Part shown: piece by piece, positions 50,454-59,358 of the stretch
Layout: the number at the start of each line of letters is the position of its first letter
Position numbering within the stretch: the first letter of the stretch is position 1
NCBI RefSeq assembly: GCF_002159495.1
Contig: NZ_NFIT01000001.1
Location: 1 to 64,000 of the forward strand
Length of the DNA stretch: 64,000 bases
Direction: 5' to 3'
From: Olsenella sp. An293
Lineage (GTDB): Bacteria; Actinomycetota; Coriobacteriia; Coriobacteriales; Atopobiaceae
Program-made: the position numbers and the translations under genes
The notes under the pieces: generated by a model
Seen by the model: only the letters and a program-made list of their open reading frames with translations
Told to the model about the DNA's origin: nothing
The model's database searches: none

Positions 50454-52580
50454 CTAGTACTCGTTCCACAGGCGCGGGGTGGTGAGGGTCAGGCGCAGAT
50501 CGCACTGCAGGCAGCGCGACGCCTCGCAGCGGGCCTCGTCCTCGGTGAACGGGCACTCGAAGACGTCGAAGGTGTGCGCGCGCTCCTCGGCCGGCGCGAT
50601 CTTGGGCTCGACGCGGCCGCCGTAGAAGCCCTCGGGGACCTTGTCCACGCGCTGCTGCGGCATCTCGGCGTCGAGCAGCTCGGCCGTGATGTCGCCGTCG
50701 CCGCCGAGGTGGCGGTCGATCGAGCTCGCGGCCTCGCGGCCCTGCTCGATGGCGGCGATGACGGACTTGGTGCCCGTGACGCAGTCGCCGGCGGCCCAGA
50801 CGCCCTCGGCGCTCGTGGCGAGCTCGGCGTCGGCCGCGATGTAGGGGCCGTGCGTGAGCTCGAGGCCCATCGCGTCGGTGCCCTCGGGCTTCTGGCCCAC
50901 GGCAAAGATCACGTGGTCGGCGGGGATCGTGAGCTCGCCGCCCTCGACGAGCTCGGTCACCGCGCGGTGGTTCTCGTCAAAGTAGAAGCGCTCGATCTTG
51001 TGAATCGTGACGGAGCCAACGCGGCCGGATCCGGGCTCGGACTCGTTGATGGAGGTGAAGGCGTAGGCGTCGTGGAGCTCCACGCCCTCCTCGGCGGCCT
51101 CCTCGCGCTCCTCGGGCGTGGAGGTCATCTTATCGATGGACTCGAGGCAGGCCACGTCGACCTTCTCGGCACCCAGGCGCACGGCCGTGCGGGCGCAGTC
51201 GTAGGCCACGTTGCCGCCGCCGAGCACCACCACGCGGCCGGTCACGTCCATCGGCTCGCCGGTGCGGGCCGCCTTGAGGAAGTCGGTGTTGACGTAGACG
51301 CCCTCGAGGTCGGAGCCCTCCATCGGAAGGCGGGTGCCCACGTGGGTGCCCACGGCCACGAGCACGGCGTCATAGCCCTCGCCGAGAAGCGCCCTGGGAT
51401 CGGCCACGCGCTCGCCGCAGCGGATGTCGATGCGCGGCTCGGCGTCGGTGCCCTGGGAGATCTCGCGGATGATGTCGACCTCGTGGTCGACGGTGGCGTC
51501 GGGCAGGCGGTAGGCCGGGATGCCGTAGCGCAGCTGCCCGCCGACCTTCTCGTTGGCCTCGAAGACCGTCACCAGGTGGCCCTTCTCGGCGAGGAACAGA
51601 GCCGCCGTGAGGCCCGCGGGGCCGGCGCCCACGACGGCCACGCGCTTGCCCGTGAGCGGCTCGTGGCGCACGCGGCTCTTCCACTCGCCGGTGTCGCGCA
51701 CCGCTGCCGCGCGCTTGAGGCGGCAGACCGAGAGCGGCGCGGTCAGGTCGTTGCGCTTGCACTCGCTCTCGCAGTTGTGGTTGCAGATGGTGCCGAGGGT
51801 CTCGGGGAACGGGACCTTCTCGCGCACGACGGCCGTCGCGGCCTCCCACTCGCCGTCGCGGACGTGGCGCAGGTAGCGCGGGATGTCGATGTGCGCCGGG
51901 CAGCCAAAGCGGCAGGGCACGACGTCCTCCTCGCGGGAGCGGTCCTCGTGCACGCGGGAGAGCACGTCGATGATCGAGCCCGTGGGGCAGACCTCGATGC
52001 ACGCGCCGCAGAAGCGGCAGCCCGCCTCCTCGAGCGAGACCGAGCCGTCGGTGCCGATGCGGATGCCCTCCTCGGTGTGCTGGTAGTCCAGGACGCCAAC
52101 CCCGCGCAGCTCGCGGCAGGCGCGCACGCAGCGGCCGCAGCGGATGCAGCGCGTGAACATGTGGGTGATGAGCGGGTTGGACTCGTCGGTGGCGACGGGG
52201 CGGCTCTTCACGCGCCAGCGCGTGGGCGAGACGCCCAGGTACTGGTACATCGACTGCAGCTCGCACTTGCCGTACTTGGGGCAGCCGGTGCAGTCGGTAG
52301 GGTGCGTGGCGAGGATGAGCTCCATCGCCATGCGGCGCACGCGGTCGGCGCGCTCGCCGTTGACGTTGACCTGCATGCCCTCGCGCACCTCGGTCTTGCA
52401 GGCGCACACGGGCTCCTCCGCGCCGTCGACCTCGACCATGCACAGGCGGCAGCCGCCCACGGCCTCGAGGTCGGGGTGCTTGCAGAGGTGCGGGATGAAG
52501 ATGCCGGCTTCGAGCGCCGCGTCGAGGACCGACTGGCCCTCGCGTGCCTCGACCTGCTGGCCGTTGATCGTGAGCTTCAC
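50454..52580 (-). CDS. NuoG N-terminal domain fused to GltD-like oxidoreductase
   Basis: A 708-residue fusion. Residues 1-75 are a 2Fe-2S ferredoxin (HLCKHPDLEAVGGCRLCMVE; Cys33, 44, 47). Next is the NuoG His-Cys cluster (HPTDCTGCPKYGKC) and two 4Fe-4S motifs (CIRCGRCVRACRE, CRFCGACIEVCPTGSI). From about residue 220 it is a GltD/NfnB-like unit: a CRFGCPAHIDIPRYL Fe-S domain, FAD-binding VAVVGAGPAGLTAALFLA, NAD(P)-binding VVVLGGGNVAYDCARTA and the C-terminal GVWAAGDCVTGTKSVIAAIE. The domain order recalls StnC/NfnB-type subunits of electron-bifurcating transhydrogenases. It likely oxidises or reduces NAD(P)H and exchanges electrons with the adjacent NuoF-like subunit. Confidence 0.88.
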   Translation of the reverse strand: MKLTINGQQVEAREGQSVLDAALEAGIFIPHLCKHPDLEAVGGCRLCMVEVDGAEEPVCACKTEVREGMQVNVNGERADRVRRMAMELILATHPTDCTGCPKYGKCELQSMYQYLGVSPTRWRVKSRPVATDESNPLITHMFTRCIRCGRCVRACRELRGVGVLDYQHTEEGIRIGTDGSVSLEEAGCRFCGACIEVCPTGSIIDVLSRVHEDRSREEDVVPCRFGCPAHIDIPRYLRHVRDGEWEAATAVVREKVPFPETLGTICNHNCESECKRNDLTAPLSVCRLKRAAAVRDTGEWKSRVRHEPLTGKRVAVVGAGPAGLTAALFLAEKGHLVTVFEANEKVGGQLRYGIPAYRLPDATVDHEVDIIREISQGTDAEPRIDIRCGERVADPRALLGEGYDAVLVAVGTHVGTRLPMEGSDLEGVYVNTDFLKAARTGEPMDVTGRVVVLGGGNVAYDCARTAVRLGAEKVDVACLESIDKMTSTPEEREEAAEEGVELHDAYAFTSINESEPGSGRVGSVTIHKIERFYFDENHRAVTELVEGGELTIPADHVIFAVGQKPEGTDAMGLELTHGPYIAADAELATSAEGVWAAGDCVTGTKSVIAAIEQGREAASSIDRHLGGDGDITAELLDAEMPQQRVDKVPEGFYGGRVEPKIAPAEERAHTFDVFECPFTEDEARCEASRCLQCDLRLTLTTPRLWNEY

Positions 52581-52610
52581 ATGACCCCCTCTGTCAGATC
52601 GTGCCGCGCC

Positions 52611-52712
52611 GAGAAGGACGCGGGCTCGCGGCTCCCCCCTTCGAAAGTCCGCAAGCCCGCGTCCCTCTCGCCTCTCCGCGGCTTGGGCGCGGGGCCCCGC
52701 AGGGCCCCGCGC
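52611..52712 (-). terminator. two stacked stems after the flavoprotein gene
   Basis: GCGCGGGGCCC-CGCA-GGGCCCCGCGC (52687-52712) is a perfect 11-bp stem just after the fumarate-reductase-like gene on the minus strand. A second long stem pairs GGACGCGGGCT with AGCCCGCGTCC (52616-52664) and begins with the word CGAGAAG. There is no strong T run. They may separate expression of the flavoprotein from that of the NuoG-GltD gene. Confidence 0.6.
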
Positions 52713-52721
52713 GTCACGGAA

Positions 52722-54206
52722 CTAGTACTCGAAGAGCTTGGCGGCGGCGTTCTCGCCGGCGATGCGCCCGGAGTTGAGGCAGAAGCCCATGGTGTTGCCC
52801 GGGATGCAGTAGTTGTAGGAGTCGCCGTAGATGGTGCAGGCGTCGGTGCCCACGCAGTAGAGGCCGGGGATGACCTTGTAGTCGTCGGTCATGACCTCCA
52901 TGTTGTGGTTGATCAGCACGCCGCCCAGGGTGCCGTAGGCGCCGATGTACTGCTTGCAGCAGTAGAACGGGCCCTTCTCGAGCGGCTGCATGAACTCGCG
53001 CTCCTTCTCGAAGATCTCGTCCCAGCCGCTCTCGCACATCTCGTTGTACTCCTCGACGTTGGCGATGAGGCCTTCGACGTCGATGCCGGCCTTCTCGGCG
53101 AGCTCCTCGAGGGTGTCGGCCTGGCAGATGGGCTCGTAGCCGTCGGCGAGGTCGCGCTCCCACTGCTCGTCGAAGCCCTCGTAGAGGTCGTGCGGGTGGA
53201 CATGGGAGACGATGTCCGGGCCGTCCTTCTTCCAGTGCTTGAGCATCTTGGAGTCAAAGATCGCGTAGGCGACCTTGCCGGGCAGGTGGTTGATCGCGTT
53301 GCCCACGAAGGTGGTGTTGAAGATCTCGTCCTCGGGCATGAAGCGCTCGCCCATGCGGTTGCACCAGTAGCAGGGCTGGCGGAAGGCGCCCTCGACGTAG
53401 AAGTGGTTCATGTTGTCGGGGATCTGGTACATCATCTCCATGGTGACCGGGGTGTGGCCGGCGCCCACGGAGTGGCACATGTTGATGCCGTCGCCGTCCA
53501 TGCCGGGGATGGCGAAGGAGAACAGGTTCTTGCCCCACTCGAAGCCCATGGTGTCCTTGATCATCTGGGCGTTGTGGCCAAAGCCGCCGGTGGCGACGAT
53601 GACCGAGGAGCAGGAGATCTCGTACTCCTCGCCGTTCTTGTCCTTGGCGGTGACGCCCACGACGGCGCCCTCGTCGTTGGTGATGAGGCCGGTGCCGGGG
53701 CACTCGAGCATGAACTCGACGCCGAGCTCCTGGGCGTGCTCGGTCATGCGCTTGGTCATCGTGGTCGCGGCGCGCGGGCCGGGCTCGGAGCCGTCCTCGG
53801 GCTGGACGACATGCCAGGTGTACTCGCCGTCGGCGTAGGCGCGGGTGCGCTCGCGGGCGCGGAACGCCGGGCGGACGCTGTTGAACTCGACGCCCATGTC
53901 CATGAGCCACTGGATGGTGTCGCCGCTCTTGAAGTAGTAGTCGCGCACGAGGCGGGCGTCGACCTGGTAGTGGGTGTAGAACATGTGACGGCGGAAGAGC
54001 TCGCCGGGGGTGACCTCGATCATCGAGGCCTTCTGGAGGGGCGAGCCGGCCGCGGCCGGGCCCATGCCCATGTTGGCGGCGCCGCCGGTGTTGGACGCCT
54101 TCTCGAGGGTGATGACCCTCGCGCCGCTCTCGGCGGCCGCCACGGACGCGGCGAGGCCGGAGAGGCCGGCCGCGATGACGACGACGTCGGTCTCAAGCTG
54201 CTTCAT
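52722..54206 (-). CDS. soluble fumarate reductase-type flavoprotein
   Basis: A 494-residue FAD enzyme of the fumarate reductase/succinate dehydrogenase flavoprotein family. The dinucleotide fold is DVVVIAAGLSGLAASVAAAE, with Ala for the first Gly. FAD contacts continue in NTGGAANMGMG, SVIVATGGFGHN and the C-terminal LYCVGTDACTIYGDSYNYCI followed by PGNTMGFCLNSGRIAGE. There is no Tat signal, FMN-binding domain or haem motif, so it is cytoplasmic and needs an external donor, probably the neighbouring Fe-S proteins. Coriobacteriia carry many such reductases, each for a different organic acceptor. The acceptor here cannot be read from sequence. AGGAGGA precedes the ATG. Confidence 0.88.
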   Translation of the reverse strand: MKQLETDVVVIAAGLSGLAASVAAAESGARVITLEKASNTGGAANMGMGPAAAGSPLQKASMIEVTPGELFRRHMFYTHYQVDARLVRDYYFKSGDTIQWLMDMGVEFNSVRPAFRARERTRAYADGEYTWHVVQPEDGSEPGPRAATTMTKRMTEHAQELGVEFMLECPGTGLITNDEGAVVGVTAKDKNGEEYEISCSSVIVATGGFGHNAQMIKDTMGFEWGKNLFSFAIPGMDGDGINMCHSVGAGHTPVTMEMMYQIPDNMNHFYVEGAFRQPCYWCNRMGERFMPEDEIFNTTFVGNAINHLPGKVAYAIFDSKMLKHWKKDGPDIVSHVHPHDLYEGFDEQWERDLADGYEPICQADTLEELAEKAGIDVEGLIANVEEYNEMCESGWDEIFEKEREFMQPLEKGPFYCCKQYIGAYGTLGGVLINHNMEVMTDDYKVIPGLYCVGTDACTIYGDSYNYCIPGNTMGFCLNSGRIAGENAAAKLFEY

Positions 54207-54405
54207 GCGAATCCTCCTCTATCTGCTGCCATGCGTGCCTCTCGGCACCTTCTTGCACGCGTACACCATCGCGCACGGGCGTCTCGCCAACAATGTGCGC
54301 GCAACACATATCGGGCCAAAATGTCCCGCGTGGTTTGTGCGCTCGACCCATGCGCTTTTCGACGGTCTCGGGCCTGGCGCCCGGGAGCCCCGCACGGGAC
54401 GAGAA

Positions 54406-54433
54406 GACCCGGCCACGTGGTCGCGGCCGGGTC
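54406..54433 (-). terminator. terminator-like stem after the second flavin reductase gene
   Basis: GACCCGGCC and GGCCGGGTC form a perfect 9-bp stem. On the minus strand it is followed by TTCTCGTCC, part of a CTTCTCG word. Confidence 0.6.
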
Positions 54434-54464
54434 CTAAAGGCAGTTCTTCTGGCCTGCCGACGCG

Positions 54465-55433
54465 CTAGGCGCGCGGGGGCATCGTGGGCTGGATGAGGTC
54501 GCGATAGTAGGCGACGCGGTCCTTGTAGGCCTGGGTCTTCTTCATCTCCGCGAGCTTGCCCTCGTTCTCGGCGATGTCCTTGCCGTGGATCTCCTTGCCG
54601 GACTGGATGTCGTGGGCCTTGTGCAGGTCCTCGTCGGCGTAGGTGACCTTCACGACGCCGTCCTCGACCGAGACGGTGCCCTCGAGGCCGCAGACGCAGC
54701 AGATGGCGCGGTTCTCGCCGGGGACGAGGTAGAAGTCGTTGCAGTTGCAGTGCGGGCAGATGCCGGGCTTGCCCTGGTAGGTGGCGTGCTCGATGTCCTT
54801 GGCGGCGTTGGCCAGGTTGACGCCGATCTGGTGGGCACGCTCGATCAGGGAGTCGTCCATGAGGGCGGTCTTGGACCAGGCGACCCACTCGTTGTCAATG
54901 ACCTTCCAGCTGGGGGTCATGGCCTGGAGCTGGTGCTCGGACTGGACGTGGGTGCCCCAGTCGGAGCCGCCGATGCCGATGTAGGAGACGACCTTGGGGC
55001 TCATGATCGCGGGGTTGGGCACCTCGACGCCCTTGGCGGCGGCGCCGCCCTGGGCAAGGCGGCCCTGGGCGATCTGGGTGCCGATGAAGTTGTTGCCGGT
55101 GTCCATGCGGGGCCCGAAGCGGTCCATGATGGTGTGGAAGAGGCCCGACGCGCCGGTCTCGAAGATCGGGTCGACCATGATGACGCCGTCGGCGTTGAAC
55201 ATCTCGAAGGCGAGCCAGTCAAAGTCGTCCTTGTGGACGCACATGTTCTTGGTGCCGCTCATGAGCATCTTGACGCAGGTGATGCAGCCGGTGCAGTGCT
55301 TGATGTCAAGGTCCATCGCGCGGATGAACTCGATCTCGCAGCCCTCCTCCTGGCAGGCCTTGAGCACCTCCTTGCAGATGCAGTCGTTGTTGCCGTTCTT
55401 GGTGCCAAACGAAACGCCCACGATCTTGGTCAT
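54465..55433 (-). CDS. iron-sulfur flavoprotein-like reductase (2)
   Basis: A 322-residue paralogue of the protein at 47973. It begins with a flavodoxin-like strand (TKIVGVSFGTKNGNNDCICK) and has the compact cysteine cluster CTGCITC (Cys47, 50, 53) with Cys65, compatible with one 4Fe-4S cluster. MVDPIFETGASGLFHTIMDR is the FMN-domain helix. A C-terminal zinc-ribbon-like domain follows (ICPHCNCNDFYLV and AICCVCGLEGTVSVED). It is cytoplasmic by lack of a signal. AAAGGGG precedes the ATG. The upstream spacer holds element E. It probably belongs to the same redox module as the flavoprotein gene downstream of it. Confidence 0.83.
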   Translation of the reverse strand: MTKIVGVSFGTKNGNNDCICKEVLKACQEEGCEIEFIRAMDLDIKHCTGCITCVKMLMSGTKNMCVHKDDFDWLAFEMFNADGVIMVDPIFETGASGLFHTIMDRFGPRMDTGNNFIGTQIAQGRLAQGGAAAKGVEVPNPAIMSPKVVSYIGIGGSDWGTHVQSEHQLQAMTPSWKVIDNEWVAWSKTALMDDSLIERAHQIGVNLANAAKDIEHATYQGKPGICPHCNCNDFYLVPGENRAICCVCGLEGTVSVEDGVVKVTYADEDLHKAHDIQSGKEIHGKDIAENEGKLAEMKKTQAYKDRVAYYRDLIQPTMPPRA

Positions 55434-55494
55434 GGCGACCCCTTTCCTCTCCGGCTTGGGTTCCGTTGGGAAAAGCGTATGGGCAAACCCGTTA

Positions 55495-55670
55495 GGCTGA
55501 CGTTTGATAAACGCCCAGGCGAGAAGAACGTGTCTGTGCGATTGCACATTGGACGGCTGACGCCGCTGTCAACCCCGTGCGGCATCCGGACGTTCTTCTC
55601 GGCCAACTTGACAATATAACCTGACGCGATTGTCAAGTTGACAATATAACCTGACGCCACTGTCAACCGG
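55495..55670. repeat. palindromic word-array element E
   Basis: TTGACAATATAACCTGACGC occurs at 55608 and 55638 (period 30), each followed by a TGTCAA that is complementary to its own start. Partial copies (GGCTGACGCCGCTGTCAAC near 55555, GGCTGACGTTTGATA near 55495) lie to the left. GCGAGAAGAACG (55519-55530) and CGTTCTTCTCG (55591-55601) form an inverted pair across 60 bases, in the opposite sense to elements A-C. It lies between the flavin reductase start and the end of the PucR-type gene, where the reductase promoter should be. Confidence 0.88.
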
Positions 55671-55676
55671 CGCACG

Positions 55677-57233
55677 CTACCGGCGCGAGGCCTCGAGGAC
55701 CTGCGCGGTGAAGGAGAGCGCCAGGCGGTCCTCGCCGTCCTTGAGGTCGACGAAGAAGAGCTCCTTGACCTTGTTCATGCGGTAGAAGTAGGTGTTGCGG
55801 TGGACCGAGAGCGCGGCGGCCGCCTCGGCGGGGCTGCCGGGGTGGCGCACGGACATGATGGCGGTCTCGAGGTAGGCCGTGCCGTGCTCCCGGTCGTAGG
55901 CGTACATCGCCACCACGCGCTTGTCAAGCATCATGTCGACGCGCTCCCGCGTGCCCGCGACGGCAGCCAGCACGCCAAAGCGGTTCTCCCAGAAGTAGCA
56001 GACGCGGCCGCGGGCGCGCGGGTCGGGCACGCGCATGAGCAGCCGGCACTGCTCGAGGCGGGCGCCGGCGCGGTCGACCTCGTCAAAGGGCTCGCTCACG
56101 AAGGCGCGCAGGTCGTTGTTCTCGAGCATCGAGGCCAGGGCGGAGTTGGCGGAGAGGCGCCGGACGCAGCGCGCGTAGTCGTCGTAGCCAACGGCCTCGC
56201 TCCTGCCCACCGGCACCAGCGCGCACAGGACGCCGTCCTCGATGCACCACAGGCAGCTGCGCACCGCGCGGCCCACCATCGAGCCCACGCGGGCGAGGTA
56301 GTCGCGGTCGGCGTCGCGCTGGCCGGAGAACGTGAGCATCGCGTAGGACCCGTCCCGCGGGAGGTGCGTGACCCCAAGCTGGGCGCGCATGGTCTCCTCG
56401 TTGACGAAGCCGCCGGTCACGAGGTCGTGCAGGACCGAGGAGCCAAACCCCACGCGCTCGCCGGCGAGGCCGAGGCGGTCGATGAGGATGCCCGCGAGCT
56501 GGGAGGCGTAGTCGATGAGCTCGAGGTCGATGCCGGATATCGGGCGGTCCTTCTCCATCACGTCGAAGCGACCCATCTCGAGATGATGGAAGTAGACCAT
56601 CGAGGTGACCCAGCTTCGGGCGTAGCGCGCGCTGAAGGCGAGGATGGAGTGATGCGAGCGCCGCACGCCCTCGATGATGCCGTCGGCCTCCATGTCGGCG
56701 TTGACCATCTCGGAGATGTAGCCCTGCGCGAGGACCTCCTGCGCGTCGAGGGCGTCGACCGGGAACTCGCCGGCAGTGGCGAGCACGCGCTGGTCGGAGT
56801 TGAGGACGATCACGGGATTGCCGAGCACCTCCGAGGAGCGGCGCGCGAACTGCGCCACGTCGTAGGAGCCGAGAAACGCGTTGAACATCCGCTCGCGCAG
56901 CAGCTCCAGCACCGCGATGCGGGAGGGCAGGTCGAGAAACTGGGCCCGCAGGTCCTCGTAGCAGCTCGGATGGGAGATGAGCACGACATTGCCCGCGGGC
57001 GAGGCGTCGGCGGGGATCTTGGGCCCCGCGTGGACGAGCAGAAGCTCGCGCTCGCCCGCGCTGACCCTCCCGTCCGCCCAGTCCTCGAGGCGGCACAGGC
57101 GCACGAACAGCATGTCCCCCGGGGTCGTCGAGCCGTACTCGGGGGTGAGCAGGACGTTGGCGTCCAAAAGCTCCGGTCGCGCCGGCCAGAGCGCCCCGCA
57201 CGCCAGCTCGTTGACGACCGTTCTCAGCTTCAT
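55677..57233 (-). CDS. PucR-type regulator (2)
   Basis: A 518-residue regulator of the PucR/CdaR class. The C-terminal helix-turn-helix is SPAEAAAALSVHRNTYFYRM, followed by NKVKELFFVDLKDGEDRLAL. A middle domain runs from about residue 280 (YAMLTFSGQRDADRDYLARV). The N-terminal half contains a PucR-like ligand region beginning MKLRTVVNELACGALWPARP. GGAGGGGGAG precedes the ATG at 57233; the open frame extends far upstream through the divergent hydrolase gene but is not coding there. It is divergent from the hydrolase-ACP-kinase operon with a 246-base gap, so it is the likely regulator of that operon. Confidence 0.86.
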   Translation of the reverse strand: MKLRTVVNELACGALWPARPELLDANVLLTPEYGSTTPGDMLFVRLCRLEDWADGRVSAGERELLLVHAGPKIPADASPAGNVVLISHPSCYEDLRAQFLDLPSRIAVLELLRERMFNAFLGSYDVAQFARRSSEVLGNPVIVLNSDQRVLATAGEFPVDALDAQEVLAQGYISEMVNADMEADGIIEGVRRSHHSILAFSARYARSWVTSMVYFHHLEMGRFDVMEKDRPISGIDLELIDYASQLAGILIDRLGLAGERVGFGSSVLHDLVTGGFVNEETMRAQLGVTHLPRDGSYAMLTFSGQRDADRDYLARVGSMVGRAVRSCLWCIEDGVLCALVPVGRSEAVGYDDYARCVRRLSANSALASMLENNDLRAFVSEPFDEVDRAGARLEQCRLLMRVPDPRARGRVCYFWENRFGVLAAVAGTRERVDMMLDKRVVAMYAYDREHGTAYLETAIMSVRHPGSPAEAAAALSVHRNTYFYRMNKVKELFFVDLKDGEDRLALSFTAQVLEASRR

Positions 57234-57479
57234 GGCTCCCCCTCCGGACCCGACGGCGGGACGGCCCGCCCGCTCTTCTCGCCCCCATGATAGCAGCGCG
57301 TTGTGCTGTTGACCAAGGGCTCTGAGCTGGGCGATGGGCAGCGGTACCGCGCGGGCCCGCCACGGGGCCCCAAAGTTTGTAACCCAGTCCAATGAAGTTC
57401 TTGGCCCAAACGCCCACACTCTGGGGCAGGGAAAGCGCCCGCCGGGCACGCCCGGGGGCTCGTCAGAGAGGAGCGCCGC

Positions 57480-59273
57480 ATGGCCGAGAAGAGAGAGGGC
57501 ATCGTCAAGAAGATGACCTTCGGCGGGGAGGAGTTCGAGGTCCCCTTTGCCAAGGGCAACCCCGGCAAGTCCCGCGAGGAGCTCGAGGAGATCAAGCGCC
57601 GCCTGGCCGAGGACCCCGACGCCGGCGACGGCGAGATGGTCGCCACGATGGGGTTTTGCGCCCCCTACCAGCCGCACACCTACATGACCGAGATCCCCGG
57701 CGTCATGTGCGAGCGCGACCAGGCCTGCGTCCTGCGCGACGGCACCACCATCTACGCGGACATCTACCGTCCCGCCAACACCACCGAGAAGGTGCCGGTC
57801 ATCTGCGTCTTTGCCCCGTTTGGCAAGAACCCCTCCGAGGGCATGGACTCCTGGCAGCTCATGGGCGTGCCACCCAAGACGGTCTCCCAGTACGCCAAGT
57901 TCGAGGCGCCCGACCCCGGCTACTGGTGCCACTACGGCTACGCCGTGGCCAACGTGGACCCGCGCGGCGTGGGCAACTCCGAGGGCGACGTCTACCTCTG
58001 GGGCAGCCAGGACGCCCAGGACGGCTATGACTTCATCGAGTGGGTCACCGCTCAGGAGTGGTGCAACGGAAAGGCCACGATGATCGGCAACTCCGGCGTG
58101 TGCATGGCCCACTGGCGCATCGCCGCCACCCGTCCGCCCCACCTCGCGTGCCTGGCGGCCTGGGAGGGCCAGGGCGACCTCTACCGCGAGAGCTACTACT
58201 GCGGCGGCATCCCCAACCCCGACTACGAGACCCACATCATCCAGGCGCTCGCGGTCAACAACTACATCGAGGATACGCCGGCGATGGTCGCCCAGTACCC
58301 GCTCATGAACGCGTACTACAAGGACAAGATCGTCGACTGGAACAAGATCCGCATCCCCACGTACGTGACGGCCGGCTGGGTCCACCACCACCTGCGCGGC
58401 GCCTTCGAGGGCTTCCGCCGCATCCGCTCGCCCAAGAAGTGGATGCGCGCGCACCGCGACTTCGAGTGGCCCGACAGCTACAAGCCCGAGAATCTCGAGG
58501 ACCTGCGCCGCTTCTTCGACCGCTACTGCAAGGACATCCACAACGGCTGGGAGATGACGCCGCGCGTGCGCATCGACGTCATGGACGGCTATGACTTTGA
58601 CTACGCCGACCGCCGCCCGGAGGAGTCCTTCCCGCTCAAGCGCACCGAGTACAAGAAGCTCTACCTCAACGCCGCCGACGGCTCCGCGAGCTTTGAGAAT
58701 CCCGGGCAGGAGGCCGAGGTCGTCTACGACCCCAAGACCGAGACCACGACGTTCACCTATCAGTTCACCGAGGACACCGAGATCACGGGCTTCATGAAGC
58801 TGCACCTGAACGTCGAGTGCCGCGGCTACGACAACATGGACCTGTTCCCCTGGGTCATCAAGCTCGACAAGGACGGCAACTACGTGCCGATCCGCGTCAT
58901 GGGCGCGCCCTTCCGCGGCGCATGGGGGTTCCTGCGCTGCAGCCACCGCGAGCTCGACCCCAAGTACGCGAGCGACTTCCAGCCGGTGCACGCTCACACC
59001 AAGGAGGAGCGCATGCAGCCCGGCGAGATCGTGCCGGTGGACGTGGAGATGTACCCGCACTCCCGCTTCTGGCACAAGGGCGAGAAGATCCAGGTGGTCA
59101 TCGCCGGCCGCTTCATCAAGACCGAGTGGTTCCACGACAACGACATGAACCACAAGACCGACAACGGCGACGGCATGCACGTCATCCACACCGGCGGCGA
59201 GCACGACTCCTACCTGCAGATCCCCGTGGTGCCGCCCAAGTACCAGGTCGGCGACTACGTCTACCGCGGCTAA
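57480..59273 (+). CDS. CocE/NonD (S15-type) alpha/beta-hydrolase
   Basis: A 597-residue hydrolase of the X-Pro dipeptidyl-peptidase S15/CocE family. It has the N-terminal catalytic fold (QACVLRDGTTIYADIYRPAN, YAVANVDPRGVGNSEGD) and a nucleophile elbow ATMIGNSGVCMAHWR with Ser205. A cap follows, and then a C-terminal jelly-roll (TEDTEITGFMKLHLNVECRG). The candidate acid and His lie around TYVTAGWVHHHLRGAFEGF. Known members cleave esters, amides and some C-C bonds through an acyl-serine. It is the first gene of the second ACP-acyltransferase-kinase cassette, so its product acyl group may be handed to ACP; this is inference. AGAGAGGAGCG precedes the ATG. Confidence 0.87.
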   Translation: MAEKREGIVKKMTFGGEEFEVPFAKGNPGKSREELEEIKRRLAEDPDAGDGEMVATMGFCAPYQPHTYMTEIPGVMCERDQACVLRDGTTIYADIYRPANTTEKVPVICVFAPFGKNPSEGMDSWQLMGVPPKTVSQYAKFEAPDPGYWCHYGYAVANVDPRGVGNSEGDVYLWGSQDAQDGYDFIEWVTAQEWCNGKATMIGNSGVCMAHWRIAATRPPHLACLAAWEGQGDLYRESYYCGGIPNPDYETHIIQALAVNNYIEDTPAMVAQYPLMNAYYKDKIVDWNKIRIPTYVTAGWVHHHLRGAFEGFRRIRSPKKWMRAHRDFEWPDSYKPENLEDLRRFFDRYCKDIHNGWEMTPRVRIDVMDGYDFDYADRRPEESFPLKRTEYKKLYLNAADGSASFENPGQEAEVVYDPKTETTTFTYQFTEDTEITGFMKLHLNVECRGYDNMDLFPWVIKLDKDGNYVPIRVMGAPFRGAWGFLRCSHRELDPKYASDFQPVHAHTKEERMQPGEIVPVDVEMYPHSRFWHKGEKIQVVIAGRFIKTEWFHDNDMNHKTDNGDGMHVIHTGGEHDSYLQIPVVPPKYQVGDYVYRG

Positions 59274-59358
59274 CGCGAGGAAAAGGGGCGCTCCCCTCTC
59301 CACATACGGCAAACGCGGAAGAGGGGCGGTCCCTCTTCCACAAGCGAAAGGAAGCAAG

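Noticed and set aside
49354-52580. Part of respiratory complex I
   Set aside because: No membrane subunits or other nuo genes are nearby, the NuoF-like protein lacks its FMN/NADH site and the NuoG part is fused to a GltD-type domain.
55608-55670. CRISPR-like direct repeat
   Set aside because: Only two 30-base units abut without spacers, the units are self-complementary, and no cas genes are present.
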